A stretch of DNA of 64,000 nucleotides from Leptothrix discophora (GTDB taxonomy: Bacteria > Pseudomonadota > Gammaproteobacteria > Burkholderiales > Burkholderiaceae_C). Under the pieces are notes generated by a model. That model was not told the origin of the DNA. It did not search any database and saw nothing but the letters and a program-made list of their open reading frames with translations. The number at the start of each line of letters is the position of its first letter. Within the stretch, counting starts at the first letter, position 1. The stretch covers positions 302,087 through 366,086 of the forward strand of contig NZ_JAUZEE010000005.1 of NCBI RefSeq assembly GCF_030705305.1. Reading direction: 5' to 3'. Both the position numbers and the translations under genes were made by a program. Shown here piece after piece: positions 41,470-53,605 of this stretch.

Positions 41470-42501
41470 TCAGTTCAGCAGCGCCTGCGCGAACTCGCGT
41501 GCATCGAAGGGTTGCAGGTCGGCCAGGCCTTCGCCCACGCCGATGAAATAGACCGGCACGCCGCCCTGGCCTTGGGCCGCGCGCTCGCGGCCCCACAGCG
41601 CGATGGCGGCCAGCACGCCGCCCTTGGCCGTGCCGTCGAGCTTGGTCACGACCAGGCCGGTCAGGCCCAGCATCGCGTCGAAGGCCTTCACCTGCGCCAG
41701 CGCGTTCTGGCCGGTGTTGCCGTCGACCACCAGCACGACCTCGTGTGGCGCACCGTCCATCGCGCGGCCGAGGGTGCGGTGGATCTTGCGCAGCTCTTCC
41801 ATCAGGTGGGTCTGGGTGGCCAGACGGCCGGCGGTGTCGGCGATCACGACGTCGCAGCCGCGCGCCTGGCCGGCCTTGACCGCGTCGAAGCAGACGGCGG
41901 CCGGATCGCCGCCTTCCTGGCTGACGATCTCGACCTGGTTGCGGTCGGCCCAGACCGACAGCTGCTCGCGCGCGGCGGCCCGGAAGGTGTCGGCCGCGGC
42001 CAGCAGCACCTTGCACTGCGCCTCGGCCAGGTGGCGGGTCAGCTTGCCGATGGTGGTGGTCTTGCCCGCGCCGTTGACGCCCGCGACCATCATCACGGTC
42101 GGCTGGTGGGCATCGACCTTCAGCGTCGCCTCCAGCGGCTGGAGCAGCTCGGCCAGCACCTCGACCAGCAGCGCCTTGACGGCCTGCGGATCGGTCGCCT
42201 TGCTCTCCTTGACGCGGCGCTTGAGCTCGCCGAGCAGGTGGTTCGTCGCGCCGACGCCGGCATCGGCCATCAGCAGCGCGGCTTCGAGGTCCTCGTACAG
42301 CGCCTCGTCGATCTGCGTGCCGGTGAAGACCTGGGCGATCGACGAGCCGGTGCGGCGCAGGCCGGCCTTCAGGCGGTCCAGCCAGCCGGCGCGGGCCGGT
42401 TCGACAGCGGGGATCGGCGACGGCGAGGAAGGCGAGGAGGGCGCGGTTGCCGGGGCCGGAGCGGGCGCCGGGGTCGCCTTGCGGCGCAGGAAGCTGAACA
42501 T
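41470..42501 (-). CDS. ftsY: Signal recognition particle receptor FtsY
   Basis: A 343-residue SRP-type GTPase that docks ribosome-SRP complexes at the inner membrane. A short Pro/Ser-rich acidic-poor N-terminus (1-40) leads to the N domain, then G1 GVNGAGKTTTIGKLT (about 141-155), ADTFRAAAREQL, G3 DTAGRLATQTHLM and G4 TKLDGTAKGG. The membrane-targeting A domain is much shorter than in E. coli (497 residues), as usual outside enterobacteria. It is divergent from rsmD, a conserved pair; a TACAAT lies on this strand at 42585-42590. Confidence 0.97.
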   Translation of the reverse strand: MFSFLRRKATPAPAPAPATAPSSPSSPSPIPAVEPARAGWLDRLKAGLRRTGSSIAQVFTGTQIDEALYEDLEAALLMADAGVGATNHLLGELKRRVKESKATDPQAVKALLVEVLAELLQPLEATLKVDAHQPTVMMVAGVNGAGKTTTIGKLTRHLAEAQCKVLLAAADTFRAAAREQLSVWADRNQVEIVSQEGGDPAAVCFDAVKAGQARGCDVVIADTAGRLATQTHLMEELRKIHRTLGRAMDGAPHEVVLVVDGNTGQNALAQVKAFDAMLGLTGLVVTKLDGTAKGGVLAAIALWGRERAAQGQGGVPVYFIGVGEGLADLQPFDAREFAQALLN

Positions 42502-42584
42502 GGGCGGGCGCGGGACCGCGACGAATCCGTCGTGCTGCGGGGAGGCCCGCCGGTCCGGTCACGTGGTTGGATGGGAAGAGAGAA

Positions 42585-42590
42585 ATTGTA
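42585..42590 (-). promoter_or_regulatory. TACAAT -10 hexamer upstream of ftsY
   Basis: The minus strand reads CCTACAAT here, giving ftsY a leader of roughly 75-80 bases. The divergent rsmD hexamer lies at 42644-42649. Confidence 0.4.
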
Positions 42591-42643
42591 GGCAGCCCGG
42601 ACGGCCCCGGGTCGGCCGGAAAGGCCGTGTTGGAGCGGCTTCC

Positions 42644-42649
42644 TACAAT
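42644..42649 (+). promoter_or_regulatory. TACAAT -10 hexamer six bases before the rsmD ATG
   Basis: GCTTCCTACAATC is the same 13 bases as upstream of hemE, with the same six-base gap to the ATG (42656). A leaderless transcript is implied. Confidence 0.5.
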
Positions 42650-42655
42650 CCGGCG

Positions 42656-43887
<1,232 letters not shown>

Positions 43888-43985
43888 AAACGGCGGCAAA
43901 GATGGCGGTGAAGACGGCGCCGGCCCACCGCCCCCGCCGGCCCCATCCCCGAATGTTGTCGTGTTGATCGGCCCTGTCGCGATGA

Positions 43986-45016
<1,031 letters not shown>

Positions 45017-45029
45017 GGCGATGGGTCCG

Positions 45030-45058
45030 GAAAGACGAAACCCCGCCGCAGCGGGGTT
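45030..45058 (-). terminator. Rho-independent terminator between rplY and pth
   Basis: An 8-bp stem (AACCCCGC 45039-45046, GCGGGGTT 45051-45058) with a CGCA loop is followed on the minus strand by TTTCGTCTTTC. The T-run is interrupted, so some read-through into pth is likely. Confidence 0.6.
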
Positions 45059-45094
45059 GGTTCGGCAGGCCGCGCGAGGCGGCCGGTCGACAGC

Positions 45095-45718
45095 TTACTT
45101 CTTGCCCTTGGCGGCCTTGCCCTTGGCGGGCGCGGGCGCGGCAGCGACGACGATCTCTTCCTCGACGATCGGCACCACGGTCGCGACGACCGGGTTCTTC
45201 TTGCCGTGGGTGATGATCTTCACGCCGGCATCGAGCTTGATGTCGTCGATGTGCAGCGACTGGCCCTTGGCCAGGCCGCCCAGGTCGACGGTGATGAACT
45301 CGGGCAGCTTCTCGGCCAGGCACTCGATCTCGACGCTGGCGATCACGTGGGTGATCAGGCACTTGTCGAACTTGACGGCCTGCGACTCGGCTTCGTTGAC
45401 GAAGTGCAGCGGCACCTTCTTGTGGATGCGGGTGGTGGCGTCCACGCGCTGGAAGTCCACGTGCAGCACCAGCGGCTTGTAGGCGTGCATCTGCACGTCA
45501 CGCAGCACGACCTTCTCGGACGTGCCGGCCAGGTCCATTTCCAGCACGGAAGAATGGAAGGCTTCCTTCTTCAGCGCATGGAACAGCGCGTTGTGGTCCA
45601 GCTCGATCGAGACGGGTTGGCCGGCACCGTAGACGATGCCCGGAACCTTGCCCGACACGCGCAGGCGGCGGCTCGCTCCGGTCCCCTGCAGTTCACGCGC
45701 GTAAGCGACGAATTTCAT
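45095..45718 (-). CDS. rplY: 50S ribosomal protein L25 (long, CTC form)
   Basis: A 207-residue 5S rRNA-binding protein of the general stress (CTC) type: the N-terminal L25 domain (1-95, [19 protein letters not shown] and VPGIVYGAG) is followed by the TL5 C-terminal domain (96-185, [15 protein letters not shown]) and an Ala/Lys-rich tail. The ATG at 45718 is chosen for the GGAG ribosome site just before it and because it begins the family sequence. It lies between prs and pth, a conserved set. Confidence 0.96.
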   Translation of the reverse strand: MKFVAYARELQGTGASRRLRVSGKVPGIVYGAGQPVSIELDHNALFHALKKEAFHSSVLEMDLAGTSEKVVLRDVQMHAYKPLVLHVDFQRVDATTRIHKKVPLHFVNEAESQAVKFDKCLITHVIASVEIECLAEKLPEFITVDLGGLAKGQSLHIDDIKLDAGVKIITHGKKNPVVATVVPIVEEEIVVAAAPAPAKGKAAKGKK

Positions 45719-45822
45719 GGTTTTCTCCAGACTTGGAAGGCTGCCCGCGACCAGGCGCCCGAGGTTGGCGGAAGCTCCGCCGGAACAGGTCGCGCCCGGC
45801 ATGGACGCGGCCTCGAAAGGGA

Positions 45823-46785
45823 TCAGAAGTTGTTGTTCTGCTCGGAGAACAGCGAGGTCACCGATTCGCCGTCCGAGATGCGCCGGATGGTCTCGGCGAA
45901 CAGGAAGGCCACCGACAGCTGGCGCACCTTGGGGATGCGCTTGGCGTCCACGTGCAGCGGGATGGTGTTGGTGATGACGACCTCGTCGAGGTGCGACTTC
46001 TCGATGCGCTCGAGTGCCGGACCGGAGAACACCGGGTGCGTGCAGTAGGCGAAGACGCTGCGCGCGCCGCGCTCCTTGAGCACCTCGGCGGCCTTCACCA
46101 GCGTGCCGGCGGTGTCGATCATGTCGTCCATGATCACGCAGTTGCGCTTGTCTATCTCGCCGATGACGTGCATCACTTCCGAGACGTTGGCCTTCGGGCG
46201 ACGCTTGTCGATGATGGCCAGGTCGCAGCCCAGCTGCTTGGCCAGCGCACGGGCGCGAACCACGCCACCGACGTCCGGCGACACGACCACGAGGTCCTCG
46301 TAGCGCTTGCCCTGCAGGTCCGACAGCAGGACCGGCGAGGCGTAGATGTTGTCGACCGGTATGTCGAAGAAGCCTTGGATCTGGTCGGCGTGCAGGTCCA
46401 TCGTCAGGACCCTGTTCACGCCGGCGGCCTCAAGCATGTTGGCGACGACCTTGGCGCTGATCGGCACACGCGTCGAGCGCGGGCGGCGGTCCTGGCGGGC
46501 GTAGCCGAAGTAGGGGATCACCGCGGTGATGCGCCGGGCCGAGGCGCGCTTGAGCGCGTCGACCATCAGCAGCAGTTCCATCAGGTTCTCGTTGGTCGGC
46601 GCACAGGTGGGCTGGACCACGAAGACGTCGCGGGCGCGCACGTTCTGCTGGATCTCGATGGTGACTTCGCCATCGGAGAAGCGACCGATGGACGCCTTGC
46701 CCAGTTCGATGCGCAGATCGTCGGCGATCTCCTGCGCGAGGGACGGGTTGGCGTTGCCGGTGAAGAGGACGGTGTCGGCGAGCAT
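45823..46785 (-). CDS. prs: Ribose-phosphate pyrophosphokinase
   Basis: A 320-residue enzyme making PRPP from ribose 5-phosphate and ATP for nucleotide, His and Trp synthesis. The ATP/Mg2+ signature [21 protein letters not shown] is at about 125-145. The flexible catalytic KRRPK follows, and the PRPP loop is [12 protein letters not shown] near residue 215. It lies directly downstream of tRNA-Gln; the two may share a primary transcript. Confidence 0.97.
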   Translation of the reverse strand: MLADTVLFTGNANPSLAQEIADDLRIELGKASIGRFSDGEVTIEIQQNVRARDVFVVQPTCAPTNENLMELLLMVDALKRASARRITAVIPYFGYARQDRRPRSTRVPISAKVVANMLEAAGVNRVLTMDLHADQIQGFFDIPVDNIYASPVLLSDLQGKRYEDLVVVSPDVGGVVRARALAKQLGCDLAIIDKRRPKANVSEVMHVIGEIDKRNCVIMDDMIDTAGTLVKAAEVLKERGARSVFAYCTHPVFSGPALERIEKSHLDEVVITNTIPLHVDAKRIPKVRQLSVAFLFAETIRRISDGESVTSLFSEQNNNF

Positions 46786-46878
46786 GCGCGTGATCCCGGA
46801 GCGGGCGAAGCCGCGTGATGTGGCGACATCAAGAAACAGGCGCCTCGCCGGAGACCGACGGGCGCCTGATGGATGGTT

Positions 46879-46955
46879 TGGCAGGGGAGGAAGGACTCGA
46901 ACCCTCGCATGTCGGAATCAAAATCCGATGCCTTGACCAACTTGGCGACTCCCCT
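46879..46955 (-). tRNA. tRNA-Gln (anticodon TTG)
   Basis: On the minus strand the acceptor AGGGGAG (46955-46949) pairs with CTCCCCT before discriminator G and an encoded CCA (46881-46879). The anticodon loop reads TTTTGAT with anticodon TTG, and the T-loop GTTCGAGTC is standard. It lies between ispE and prs, where tRNA-Gln is found in many beta- and gammaproteobacteria. Confidence 0.95.
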
Positions 46956-46999
46956 ACACAGGACCGCTCTGACGAGCAGACCTTGAACCGTCTTGCACC

Positions 47000-47890
47000 T
47001 CAGCCGTCGAGCCAGCCGCGCAGCGGATGGTCCGGCAGACTGCGACACCATCGGGCGATCCAGTCATCGGGCAGGGTCGCCAGAACCCGCCGCCAACCTG
47101 TCGGTTCGCCGATGGCGCCGGGGACTTGCCCCGCGCACTCTGTTCGTTGACCTGCAAACACCGCGCTGCCCGATCCGCTCATGCGGCTTGTGCCCACATG
47201 GCGCTCCAGCAATCTGACGGCGACCTTGACCTGTTCGCTGTATGCCTCGGCACACGGCTGCAAGTCATTTCTGCCAAACGTCAGGGTGTCTGCAAGAAAG
47301 TCCGCAACTATAGCGTCCGCTGTGTCGCGTGACAAGAGGGGGCTGCCAAAAATCGCGGCCGTGGGGATGGCCACGGCGGGCTTGACGACGCCGAAGGCGT
47401 GCGCTGGCAGGTCGATCGGCGTGAGCCGCTCGCCAATGCCTTCGACCCAGGCGTTGCGCCCGCCGATGAAGAAGGGCACGTCCGCGCCGATCGTCAGGCC
47501 CAGTTCGGCCAGCTGGGCGCGCGTCCAGGCCAGGCCCCACAGGCGGTTGAGTCCGATCAGCACGGTGGCCGCGTCCGAGCTGCCGCCGCCCAGGCCAGCG
47601 CCCCAGGGCACCTGCTTGTCGATGCGGATCTCGACGCCCTGGCGCGTGCCCGAGGCCGCCTGCAGCGCCCGCGCCGCGCGGATGCACAGGTCGTCGGCCG
47701 GCAACGTCGGGCCGAGGTCAACCCGCGTGATCGAGCCGTCGTCGCGGCGCAGCAGGTCCAGCGTGTCGCACCAGTCGATCAGGCAGAAGACCGACTGCAG
47801 CAGGTGGTAGCCATCGGCGCGACGGCCGGTGACGTGCAGGAAGAGGTTGAGCTTGGCCGGAGCCGGCAGGTCGAGCAGCGCGTCGAGCAT
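47000..47890 (-). CDS. ispE: 4-diphosphocytidyl-2-C-methyl-D-erythritol kinase
   Basis: A 296-residue GHMP-family kinase of the non-mevalonate isoprenoid pathway. It opens with LPAPAKLNLFLHVTGRRADGYH. The ATP-binding loop is VPWGAGLGGGSSDAA (about 94-108), and the third motif SRMSGSGSAVFA is near residue 237. It is slightly longer than E. coli IspE (283). It lies 31 bases downstream of lolB in the same direction, a conserved pair. Confidence 0.96.
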   Translation of the reverse strand: MLDALLDLPAPAKLNLFLHVTGRRADGYHLLQSVFCLIDWCDTLDLLRRDDGSITRVDLGPTLPADDLCIRAARALQAASGTRQGVEIRIDKQVPWGAGLGGGSSDAATVLIGLNRLWGLAWTRAQLAELGLTIGADVPFFIGGRNAWVEGIGERLTPIDLPAHAFGVVKPAVAIPTAAIFGSPLLSRDTADAIVADFLADTLTFGRNDLQPCAEAYSEQVKVAVRLLERHVGTSRMSGSGSAVFAGQRTECAGQVPGAIGEPTGWRRVLATLPDDWIARWCRSLPDHPLRGWLDG

Positions 47891-47920
47891 GGGGAAGGGG
47901 GTTCGGGCGGTCGGATCGGC

Positions 47921-48469
47921 TCAGCGGCCGTCGAGCTTGGCGCGCACGGTCACGCGCGGTGACGGCTGCTCGCGCACCGCGACCAGCAGGCCGTCGGCGA
48001 TGCGGTCGGTCCGCACGCTCCAGCCGAGCTGCTCGAAGCGCTCGGCGCTGTCGGGTCGATGCGGACGCGCCGGCCACGGCCGGCCTTCGAGCCAGTCGAA
48101 CAGCGCTGCCACCGGCAGGCTCTGGCCGGTCAGCTCCTCGGCCATGTCTTCGAGGCTGGCGTAGCGGCGTGTCTCGTCGGGTGTTCGCAGGCGCACCGCC
48201 TGGGCGGGCGACCACTCGGCCACGCCGATCTGCGCGCCCAGCGGGTTGGACAGCGCGATCCAGCCGGCATCCGGGCGGCCATGCAGCTCGAAGCTGGCGC
48301 TGAAGGACTTGGCTGCATCGCCCTCGACCTGCACCGCCAGCCGGCCGCTGTGGCTGCTGCCTTCGGGGCGCACCGCCGGGGCCAGGTTCTGGCAGGCCGT
48401 CAGCATCAGGACCTGCGTGGCCGCCAGCAGCAGGGCCCGTGCGGCCCTGCGCGCGAGCGGTGGATTCAC
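47921..48469 (-). CDS. lolB: Outer-membrane lipoprotein insertase LolB
   Basis: A 182-residue lipoprotein that receives lipoproteins from LolA and inserts them in the outer membrane. The signal peptide is Arg/Leu/Ala-rich with lipobox LTA-C26. HSGRLAVQVEGD, SFSASFELHG and WSPAQAVRLRTP follow as the half-barrel strands, and SLPVAALFDWLEGRPWPA is the conserved LolB segment. The GTG start overlaps the TPR gene stop by four bases (GTGA), so translation is coupled. Confidence 0.88.
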   Translation of the reverse strand: MNPPLARRAARALLLAATQVLMLTACQNLAPAVRPEGSSHSGRLAVQVEGDAAKSFSASFELHGRPDAGWIALSNPLGAQIGVAEWSPAQAVRLRTPDETRRYASLEDMAEELTGQSLPVAALFDWLEGRPWPARPHRPDSAERFEQLGWSVRTDRIADGLLVAVREQPSPRVTVRAKLDGR

Positions 48470-50451
48470 AGGCGGACCTTGAGGCGCGACAGCGTCTCGG
48501 CCAGCACCTCGTTGGCGGCATCGCGCTGCTGGCCGGCGCGCCAGACCTGCAGGGCCTCGTCGCGGCGGCCGAGCGACCACAGCACCTCGCCGAGGTGCGC
48601 GCCGATCTCGACGTCCGGCCGTTGCTCGTAGACGCCCTTGAGGATGCGCAGCGCCTCCTCCGGCCGGCCGAGCCGGAACTCGACCCAGCCCAGGCTGTCG
48701 CCGATGAAGGGATCGCCGGGCGCGAGTGCCAGGGCCTTGCGGATCAGCTCGCGCGCCTCTTCGAGCCGCAGGCCGCGATCGGCCAGGCTGTAGCCGAGCG
48801 CGTTGTAGGCATGCTGCTGGTCGGGCTTGATCGTCATGACCCGGCGCAGCAGCGCCTCCATCTCGTCGTGGCGCTGCAGCTTCTCGGCCAGCAGGGCCTG
48901 TTCGTAGAGCAGGTCCGGGTCGTCGGGCTGGGCCTGGTTGGCAGAGGTCAGGACGGCGTAGGCGGTCTGCCACTGGCGTGCATCGCGCAGCAGCTGCGTC
49001 TCGCTCATGACCTTGGCGCGGCGGTCCTCGGCGTTGCGTTCGGGCAGTGCGCGGATGAGCGCGCGACCGTCGTCGATCTTGCCGGTGCGGGCCAGCAGCG
49101 AGGCCCGCCGCAGCACGACGCTGGTGTCGTCGGGCGGGCTGCTCAGGCGCTCCAGCCAGCGCTGCGCGCCTTCGTAGTCCTTGAGCTGCTCGCTGACCTG
49201 CGACAGCATCAGGATGGCCTGGTTGCGCTCCTGGTCGTCGGCTGCGGCATGGGCCTCGGCGGCCTCGTCGGACTCGCCGCGGGCATCGTCGTCCTCGCCA
49301 TCGGCGCGGGTCTCGGCCTGCTTGCGCGGCGCTTCCTTCAGGTCGATGTAGCGCGTCAGCGAGGTCCGCGCCGCCTCCGGTTCGACCAGCTCGATCTGCA
49401 GCGCACCGCGCATCAGCCAGGCCGGCGCGTGGTCGGGCTGGTAGGTCACCAGGTCGGTCGTGACGGCCAGTGCGTCTCGGTAGCGCTGCGCGGCGGTCAG
49501 GCGGCGGGCGTAGATCAGGCGGATCGGCGCGCTGGCCTTGGGCGCGCGGTTGTAGGTCGCGGCCAGCGCCTCGGCGCGCGGGTCCTTGCCGAACAGTTCC
49601 AGGCCGATCAGCGCGGCCCCGTCGCTGCCTGGATCGAGCTGCTGGACCTGCTGGGCCAGATCGAGCGGTCGCCGGGTCTCGCCCGCCACCAGCCAGCCAC
49701 GCGCCGACGCCAGCAGCGCGGCGGCGCGGGTGGTGCTGTTGTCCTTCCAGGGCTCGACCGCCTTGTCCAGCACGGTGGCCGCCGCAGCGGCCTGATCGCC
49801 GCGCATGACCAGACCGGACAGCGCCTCGATCACGTCGGTCCGGTCGGTGGCCGGTGCCAGCTCGATGGTCGCGCGCAGCGGCTCTAGCGCCTCCTGGGTC
49901 TGGCCGAGCGCCATCAGCACCTGGGCCTGCATGGCAGCGGCGTTGTGCGACTTGGGCAGGCTCAGGCGCCAGGCCTTCAGGCCGGCCAGCGCCTGGTCCT
50001 GCGCACGGTCGTTGATGGCGATGTCGACGGCGCGCCTGAACAGCGTCTCGTCGCGGCTGCGGCGGGCCGCGTCCAGCAGCACCTGGGCGGCGACACCGGC
50101 ATTGCCGTTGCGCAGCTCCAGCTCGGCGGCCAGGACCTGGTAGAAGGTCTGCGCATCCATGCCCGAGTTGCTCGGCACGCGCGGCGAGGTGGCGCGGGCG
50201 GCCGACCTGGCCGCAGGCGCAGCCTGGGTGTGGCGCACATCGGTCGATGCCGTCGAGGCCAGCACGGGGCTGGACGCCAGGCCGATCCATGCGAGCGAGG
50301 CGGCGACCGCGACGGCCCGCCAGCGCATCGGCGCGGCGCATGCGGCGACCGATGACGACGTCCCGATGCGGGGCGTCAGGCGGAACCGGTGGCCGCTGAC
50401 GGCTCGGGTGGAAGGGCAGGACGGCACGCTCATCGGACAGGCTCCAGGCAT
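48466..50451 (-). CDS. Tetratricopeptide-repeat protein upstream of lolB
   Basis: A 661-residue protein made almost wholly of TPR helices (about residue 100 to the end); good units include [48 protein letters not shown] signal-like segment, [23 protein letters not shown], ends near residue 66, so it is probably exported. An acidic insert lies near residues 385-410. Its position before lolB-ispE is usual in betaproteobacteria; the role is unknown. Two starts are plausible: ATG 50451, six bases after a TAGAAT, and ATG 50433, with GGAG eight bases before it. Confidence 0.85.
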   Translation of the reverse strand: MPGACPMSVPSCPSTRAVSGHRFRLTPRIGTSSSVAACAAPMRWRAVAVAASLAWIGLASSPVLASTASTDVRHTQAAPAARSAARATSPRVPSNSGMDAQTFYQVLAAELELRNGNAGVAAQVLLDAARRSRDETLFRRAVDIAINDRAQDQALAGLKAWRLSLPKSHNAAAMQAQVLMALGQTQEALEPLRATIELAPATDRTDVIEALSGLVMRGDQAAAAATVLDKAVEPWKDNSTTRAAALLASARGWLVAGETRRPLDLAQQVQQLDPGSDGAALIGLELFGKDPRAEALAATYNRAPKASAPIRLIYARRLTAAQRYRDALAVTTDLVTYQPDHAPAWLMRGALQIELVEPEAARTSLTRYIDLKEAPRKQAETRADGEDDDARGESDEAAEAHAAADDQERNQAILMLSQVSEQLKDYEGAQRWLERLSSPPDDTSVVLRRASLLARTGKIDDGRALIRALPERNAEDRRAKVMSETQLLRDARQWQTAYAVLTSANQAQPDDPDLLYEQALLAEKLQRHDEMEALLRRVMTIKPDQQHAYNALGYSLADRGLRLEEARELIRKALALAPGDPFIGDSLGWVEFRLGRPEEALRILKGVYEQRPDVEIGAHLGEVLWSLGRRDEALQVWRAGQQRDAANEVLAETLSRLKVRL

Positions 50452-50457
50452 CGAACG

Positions 50458-50463
50458 ATTCTA
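50458..50463 (-). promoter_or_regulatory. TAGAAT -10 hexamer six bases before the TPR gene ATG
   Basis: The minus strand reads CCTAGAATCGTTCGATG, the same pattern and spacing as at hemE and rsmD. If used, transcription would start at the ATG at 50451. Confidence 0.45.
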
Positions 50464-50496
50464 GGCGGGGGCCTCTGGCGGGTCGGGGCACGATTC

Positions 50497-50502
50497 GATA
50501 AT
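50497..50502 (+). promoter_or_regulatory. GATAAT -10 hexamer six bases before the mutM ATG
   Basis: GATAATC with six bases to the ATG at 50509. It lies 34 bases from the opposing hexamer of the TPR gene, so the two divergent promoters are back to back. Confidence 0.45.
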
Positions 50503-50508
50503 CCCGTC

Positions 50509-51366
50509 ATGCCCGAACTGCCTGAAGTCGAAGTCACGCGCCTGAGCCTGGTCGAGCGGCTCGACCAGGCCACCATCCGCTCGATGCGCCTGGGCAAGCC
50601 GCTGCGCTGGCCGCTGGGCCGCGACCCGGCGAGCTTTGCCGGACTGCGCATCGGCCGGCTGGTGCGGCGGGGCAAGTACCTCTGGATGCCGCTGCATGCC
50701 GATGCGGTGGGTGCGGTGGATGCGGTGGATGCCTCGCCGTCCGGGGGGCTGCTCTGGCACCTCGGCATGTCTGGCGCGCTGCGCTTCGAGGCCAGCCTGC
50801 CGCCGCCCGGACCGCATGACCACGTCGAGCTTCAGACCGACCGCGGCGTGCTGCGCCTGACCGATCCGCGCCGCTTCGGCGCGGTGGTCTGGTCGGCCGC
50901 GCCGGACCTGCCGCCGGCCCGCGCGCTGCTGGACAGGCTGGGCGTCGAGCCGCTGGAAGCGGGCTTCAGCGCCTCGGTGCTGCACGAGGGCCTGCGCGGC
51001 CGGCGGGTGGCGATCAAGCAGGCGCTGCTGGCTGGCGACGTGGTCGTCGGCGTGGGCAACATCTATTGCTCCGAGGCCCTGTTCGGCGCCGGCATCGACC
51101 CGCGCACGCCGGCCTCGCGGGTCGGGCCGCTGCGCTGCGAGCGCCTGGTCGACGCGATCCGCCAGGTGCTGCGCCAGGCCGTCGCGACCGGCGGCTCGAC
51201 GCTGCGCGACTTCCACGACGCGCACGGCATGGGTGGCGCCTTCCAGGACCATGCCCGCGTCTATGACCGTGCCGGCCAGCCTTGCCTGCGCTGCACGACG
51301 CCGATCCGCCGCATCGTGCAGGGCCAGCGCGCGACCTATTTCTGCCCGAACTGCCAAAAGCGGTAG
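50509..51366 (+). CDS. mutM: Formamidopyrimidine-DNA glycosylase
   Basis: A 285-residue bifunctional repair glycosylase/AP lyase that removes 8-oxoguanine. The N-terminal PELPEVE gives catalytic P2 and E3 (after Met removal P1, E2). The H2TH region and a C-terminal zinc finger ([24 protein letters not shown], four Cys) are complete. An internal run of Asp-Ala-Val repeats ([11 protein letters not shown], about 62-72) is encoded by short GC-rich repeats and is not part of the family core. MutY is encoded 2.2 kb downstream, so both arms of the GO system are here. Confidence 0.97.
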   Translation: MPELPEVEVTRLSLVERLDQATIRSMRLGKPLRWPLGRDPASFAGLRIGRLVRRGKYLWMPLHADAVGAVDAVDASPSGGLLWHLGMSGALRFEASLPPPGPHDHVELQTDRGVLRLTDPRRFGAVVWSAAPDLPPARALLDRLGVEPLEAGFSASVLHEGLRGRRVAIKQALLAGDVVVGVGNIYCSEALFGAGIDPRTPASRVGPLRCERLVDAIRQVLRQAVATGGSTLRDFHDAHGMGGAFQDHARVYDRAGQPCLRCTTPIRRIVQGQRATYFCPNCQKR

Positions 51367-51491
51367 TCGCCGATCTGCAGGCGCGCCAGGCCGGGGCGTC
51401 GATCGTGACGCGCTGCGCGGTGTGATGAACCCAGGCGGCACAAAGCGTGCATTAAGATGGATCGAGGCTGGCCCTCCCGTGCCGGCGCGGC

Positions 51492-53591
51492 ATGCCCATG
51501 ATCGACATCCCCATCGACACACCCCACGAGCCCTTTGTCCGCAGCCTTGACGCGATGGGCCAGTGGCGCGCCGATCTCGAGGAGCGCGTGCGCGAGCTGG
51601 TGCGCTTCCTGCGCGAGCACGGGCTGCTCGACGAGGCCGCGCATGACCTGCTCGATTCGCTGCGCCAGCGCCTGGCCGGCGAGAAGCTGGTGGTGGCCTT
51701 CGTGGCCGAGTTCTCGCGCGGCAAGTCCGAGCTGATCAACGCGATCTTCTTCGCCGACGCAGGCCGCCGGATCATGCCGGCGACGCCCGGGCGCACCACC
51801 ATGTGCCCGGTAGAGCTGCGCTGGGAGCCCGAGGACCCGCCCGGCCTGTCGCTGCTGCCGATCGAGACCCGGCTGGACGGCGCCTCGCTGTCCGAGCTGC
51901 GCGCACAGCCGCGTGCCTGGGAGCAACGCATCATCGACGTGAAGGACCCGGAGTCCTTCGCCGACGCGCTGACCGCCGTCATGGGCACCCGCAGCGCCAG
52001 CGTCGACGAGGCCCGCGCGCTGGGCTTCTGGAGCGACGAGGCGACCGAGGACAACCCGCCGGTGCTGGCCGACGGGCAGGTCGAGATCCCGCTGTGGCGC
52101 CATGCCCTGATCAACGTGCCGCACCCGTTGCTCAAGCGCGGCCTGGTCGTGATCGACACGCCCGGCCTGAACGCGATCGGTGCCGAGCCCGAGCTGACCG
52201 TGGGCCTGCTGCCCAGCGCCCACGTGGTCGTGTTCGTGCTGGGCGCGGACACCGGCGTGACCAAGTCCGACCTCGCGATCTGGCGCGACCACCTGTCCTC
52301 GCAGGCGCTGACCCGCTACGTCGTGCTCAACAAGATCGACGCGCTGCATGACCCGCTGTCCAGCGTCGAGCAGAACGAGGCCCAGATCGCCAGCCAGTGC
52401 GCCTCGGTGGCGCGCACGCTGGAGATGCCCGGCTCGCGCGTCTTCCCGCTGTCGGCGCGTCAGGCGCTGGAGGCGCGGGTCGAGGGCAATGCCCGCCTGC
52501 TGGTCGACAGCCGCCTGCTGGCGCTCGAACAGGCGCTGGCCCAGCAGCTGCTGCCGCAGCGCCGCGCGGTGTTCGAGCAGCTCACGCTCGAAGCGCTGTC
52601 GGTGGTCCAGCACAACACCAGCCGCAACCTCACCGACCTGCGCCGGCACCTGGCCGACCAGATCTCCGAACTGCGCGGCCTGCGCGGCAAGAACAGCAGC
52701 AAGATCCAGCTGATGCTCAACCGCGTCTCGGCCGAGACGGCCGAGTTCGAGAGCTGCACCACCCAGCTGCAGGCCATGCGCGCGGTCCACACCCGCATGC
52801 TCAAGGACCTGCTGCAGGCGCTGTCGGGCGATCCGCTGCGCGGCCACGTCGACACGATGATCCGCTCGATCCGCGACTCGCTGCTCAAGCTCGGCGCCAA
52901 GCGCTCGTTCACGCAGCTGTTCGCCGAACTGCGCCGCGTGCTCGACGAGACCGCCAAGCGCGAGGCCGACATCCGCGACATGCTCTCGGCGTCCTTCACG
53001 CGGCTCAACACCGAGTTCGCCTTCAGCCTCGTGCTGGGCCAGACCACCGACCTGTCGCGCTTCCGGGATGACCTCGCGCTGATCGAGCGCAACTACGTCC
53101 AGTACCTCGGCCTGACCCAGGCGATGCGGCTGGCCCAGCCGCGCTTCCTGGAGCAGTTCCGCCGCATGCTGATGTCGCGCCTGCGCGTGGTGTTCGAGAG
53201 CGCTGCCAGCGAGATCGAGCTGTGGAACCGCACCGCGTCGGCCCAGGTCGACGGCCAGCTGCGCGAGCGCCGCCGCGCCTTCAAGCGCCGGCGCGAGTCG
53301 CTCGAACGCATCCAGCAGGCCTCGGCCGAACTCGAGGTCCGCCTGAACGAGCTGGAACAGCAGGATGAGCGCCTCGCCCGCATCGAGTCCCGCCTGGCTG
53401 CCTTGTTCGAAGGTGCCCGCACGGCGGCCGGCCGGCGCGACATGGTGCCCAGCGAGGTCGCGGCCTTGCCGACGCTGCGTGCGGCCGGCGACGGCGTGCC
53501 CACGCTCGGCATCGACCAGGCCTTCGCCGGCTCGGCGGCCGCGGGCGGCAACCGCCCCGAAGCCAGCGCCGTGCAGGCCCGCCCCGCTTGA
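51492..53591 (+). CDS. Dynamin-like large GTPase
   Basis: A 699-residue protein with an N-terminal GTPase domain and a long helical remainder. G1 is AEFSRGKSE (GKS 77-79; the first Gly of the P-loop is Ala), G3 is VIDTPGLN (about 220), and G4 is NKID (about 280). Residues 350-660 are predicted coiled-coil, Arg/Glu-rich. No clear membrane helix is seen. It lies between mutM and mutY, and its stop overlaps the possible TTG start of mutY. Members of this bacterial family are known by structure to remodel membranes, but the role of this one is unknown. Confidence 0.88.
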   Translation: MPMIDIPIDTPHEPFVRSLDAMGQWRADLEERVRELVRFLREHGLLDEAAHDLLDSLRQRLAGEKLVVAFVAEFSRGKSELINAIFFADAGRRIMPATPGRTTMCPVELRWEPEDPPGLSLLPIETRLDGASLSELRAQPRAWEQRIIDVKDPESFADALTAVMGTRSASVDEARALGFWSDEATEDNPPVLADGQVEIPLWRHALINVPHPLLKRGLVVIDTPGLNAIGAEPELTVGLLPSAHVVVFVLGADTGVTKSDLAIWRDHLSSQALTRYVVLNKIDALHDPLSSVEQNEAQIASQCASVARTLEMPGSRVFPLSARQALEARVEGNARLLVDSRLLALEQALAQQLLPQRRAVFEQLTLEALSVVQHNTSRNLTDLRRHLADQISELRGLRGKNSSKIQLMLNRVSAETAEFESCTTQLQAMRAVHTRMLKDLLQALSGDPLRGHVDTMIRSIRDSLLKLGAKRSFTQLFAELRRVLDETAKREADIRDMLSASFTRLNTEFAFSLVLGQTTDLSRFRDDLALIERNYVQYLGLTQAMRLAQPRFLEQFRRMLMSRLRVVFESAASEIELWNRTASAQVDGQLRERRRAFKRRRESLERIQQASAELEVRLNELEQQDERLARIESRLAALFEGARTAAGRRDMVPSEVAALPTLRAAGDGVPTLGIDQAFAGSAAAGGNRPEASAVQARPA

Positions 53592-53605
53592 GTCCACAGG
53601 ACCCG

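Noticed and set aside
41448..41473. Hairpin CTGAGCCG/CGGCTCAG between the ATPase fusion and ftsY
   Set aside because: Eight-bp stem but no T-run on either strand and it overlaps the ftsY stop; not called as a terminator.
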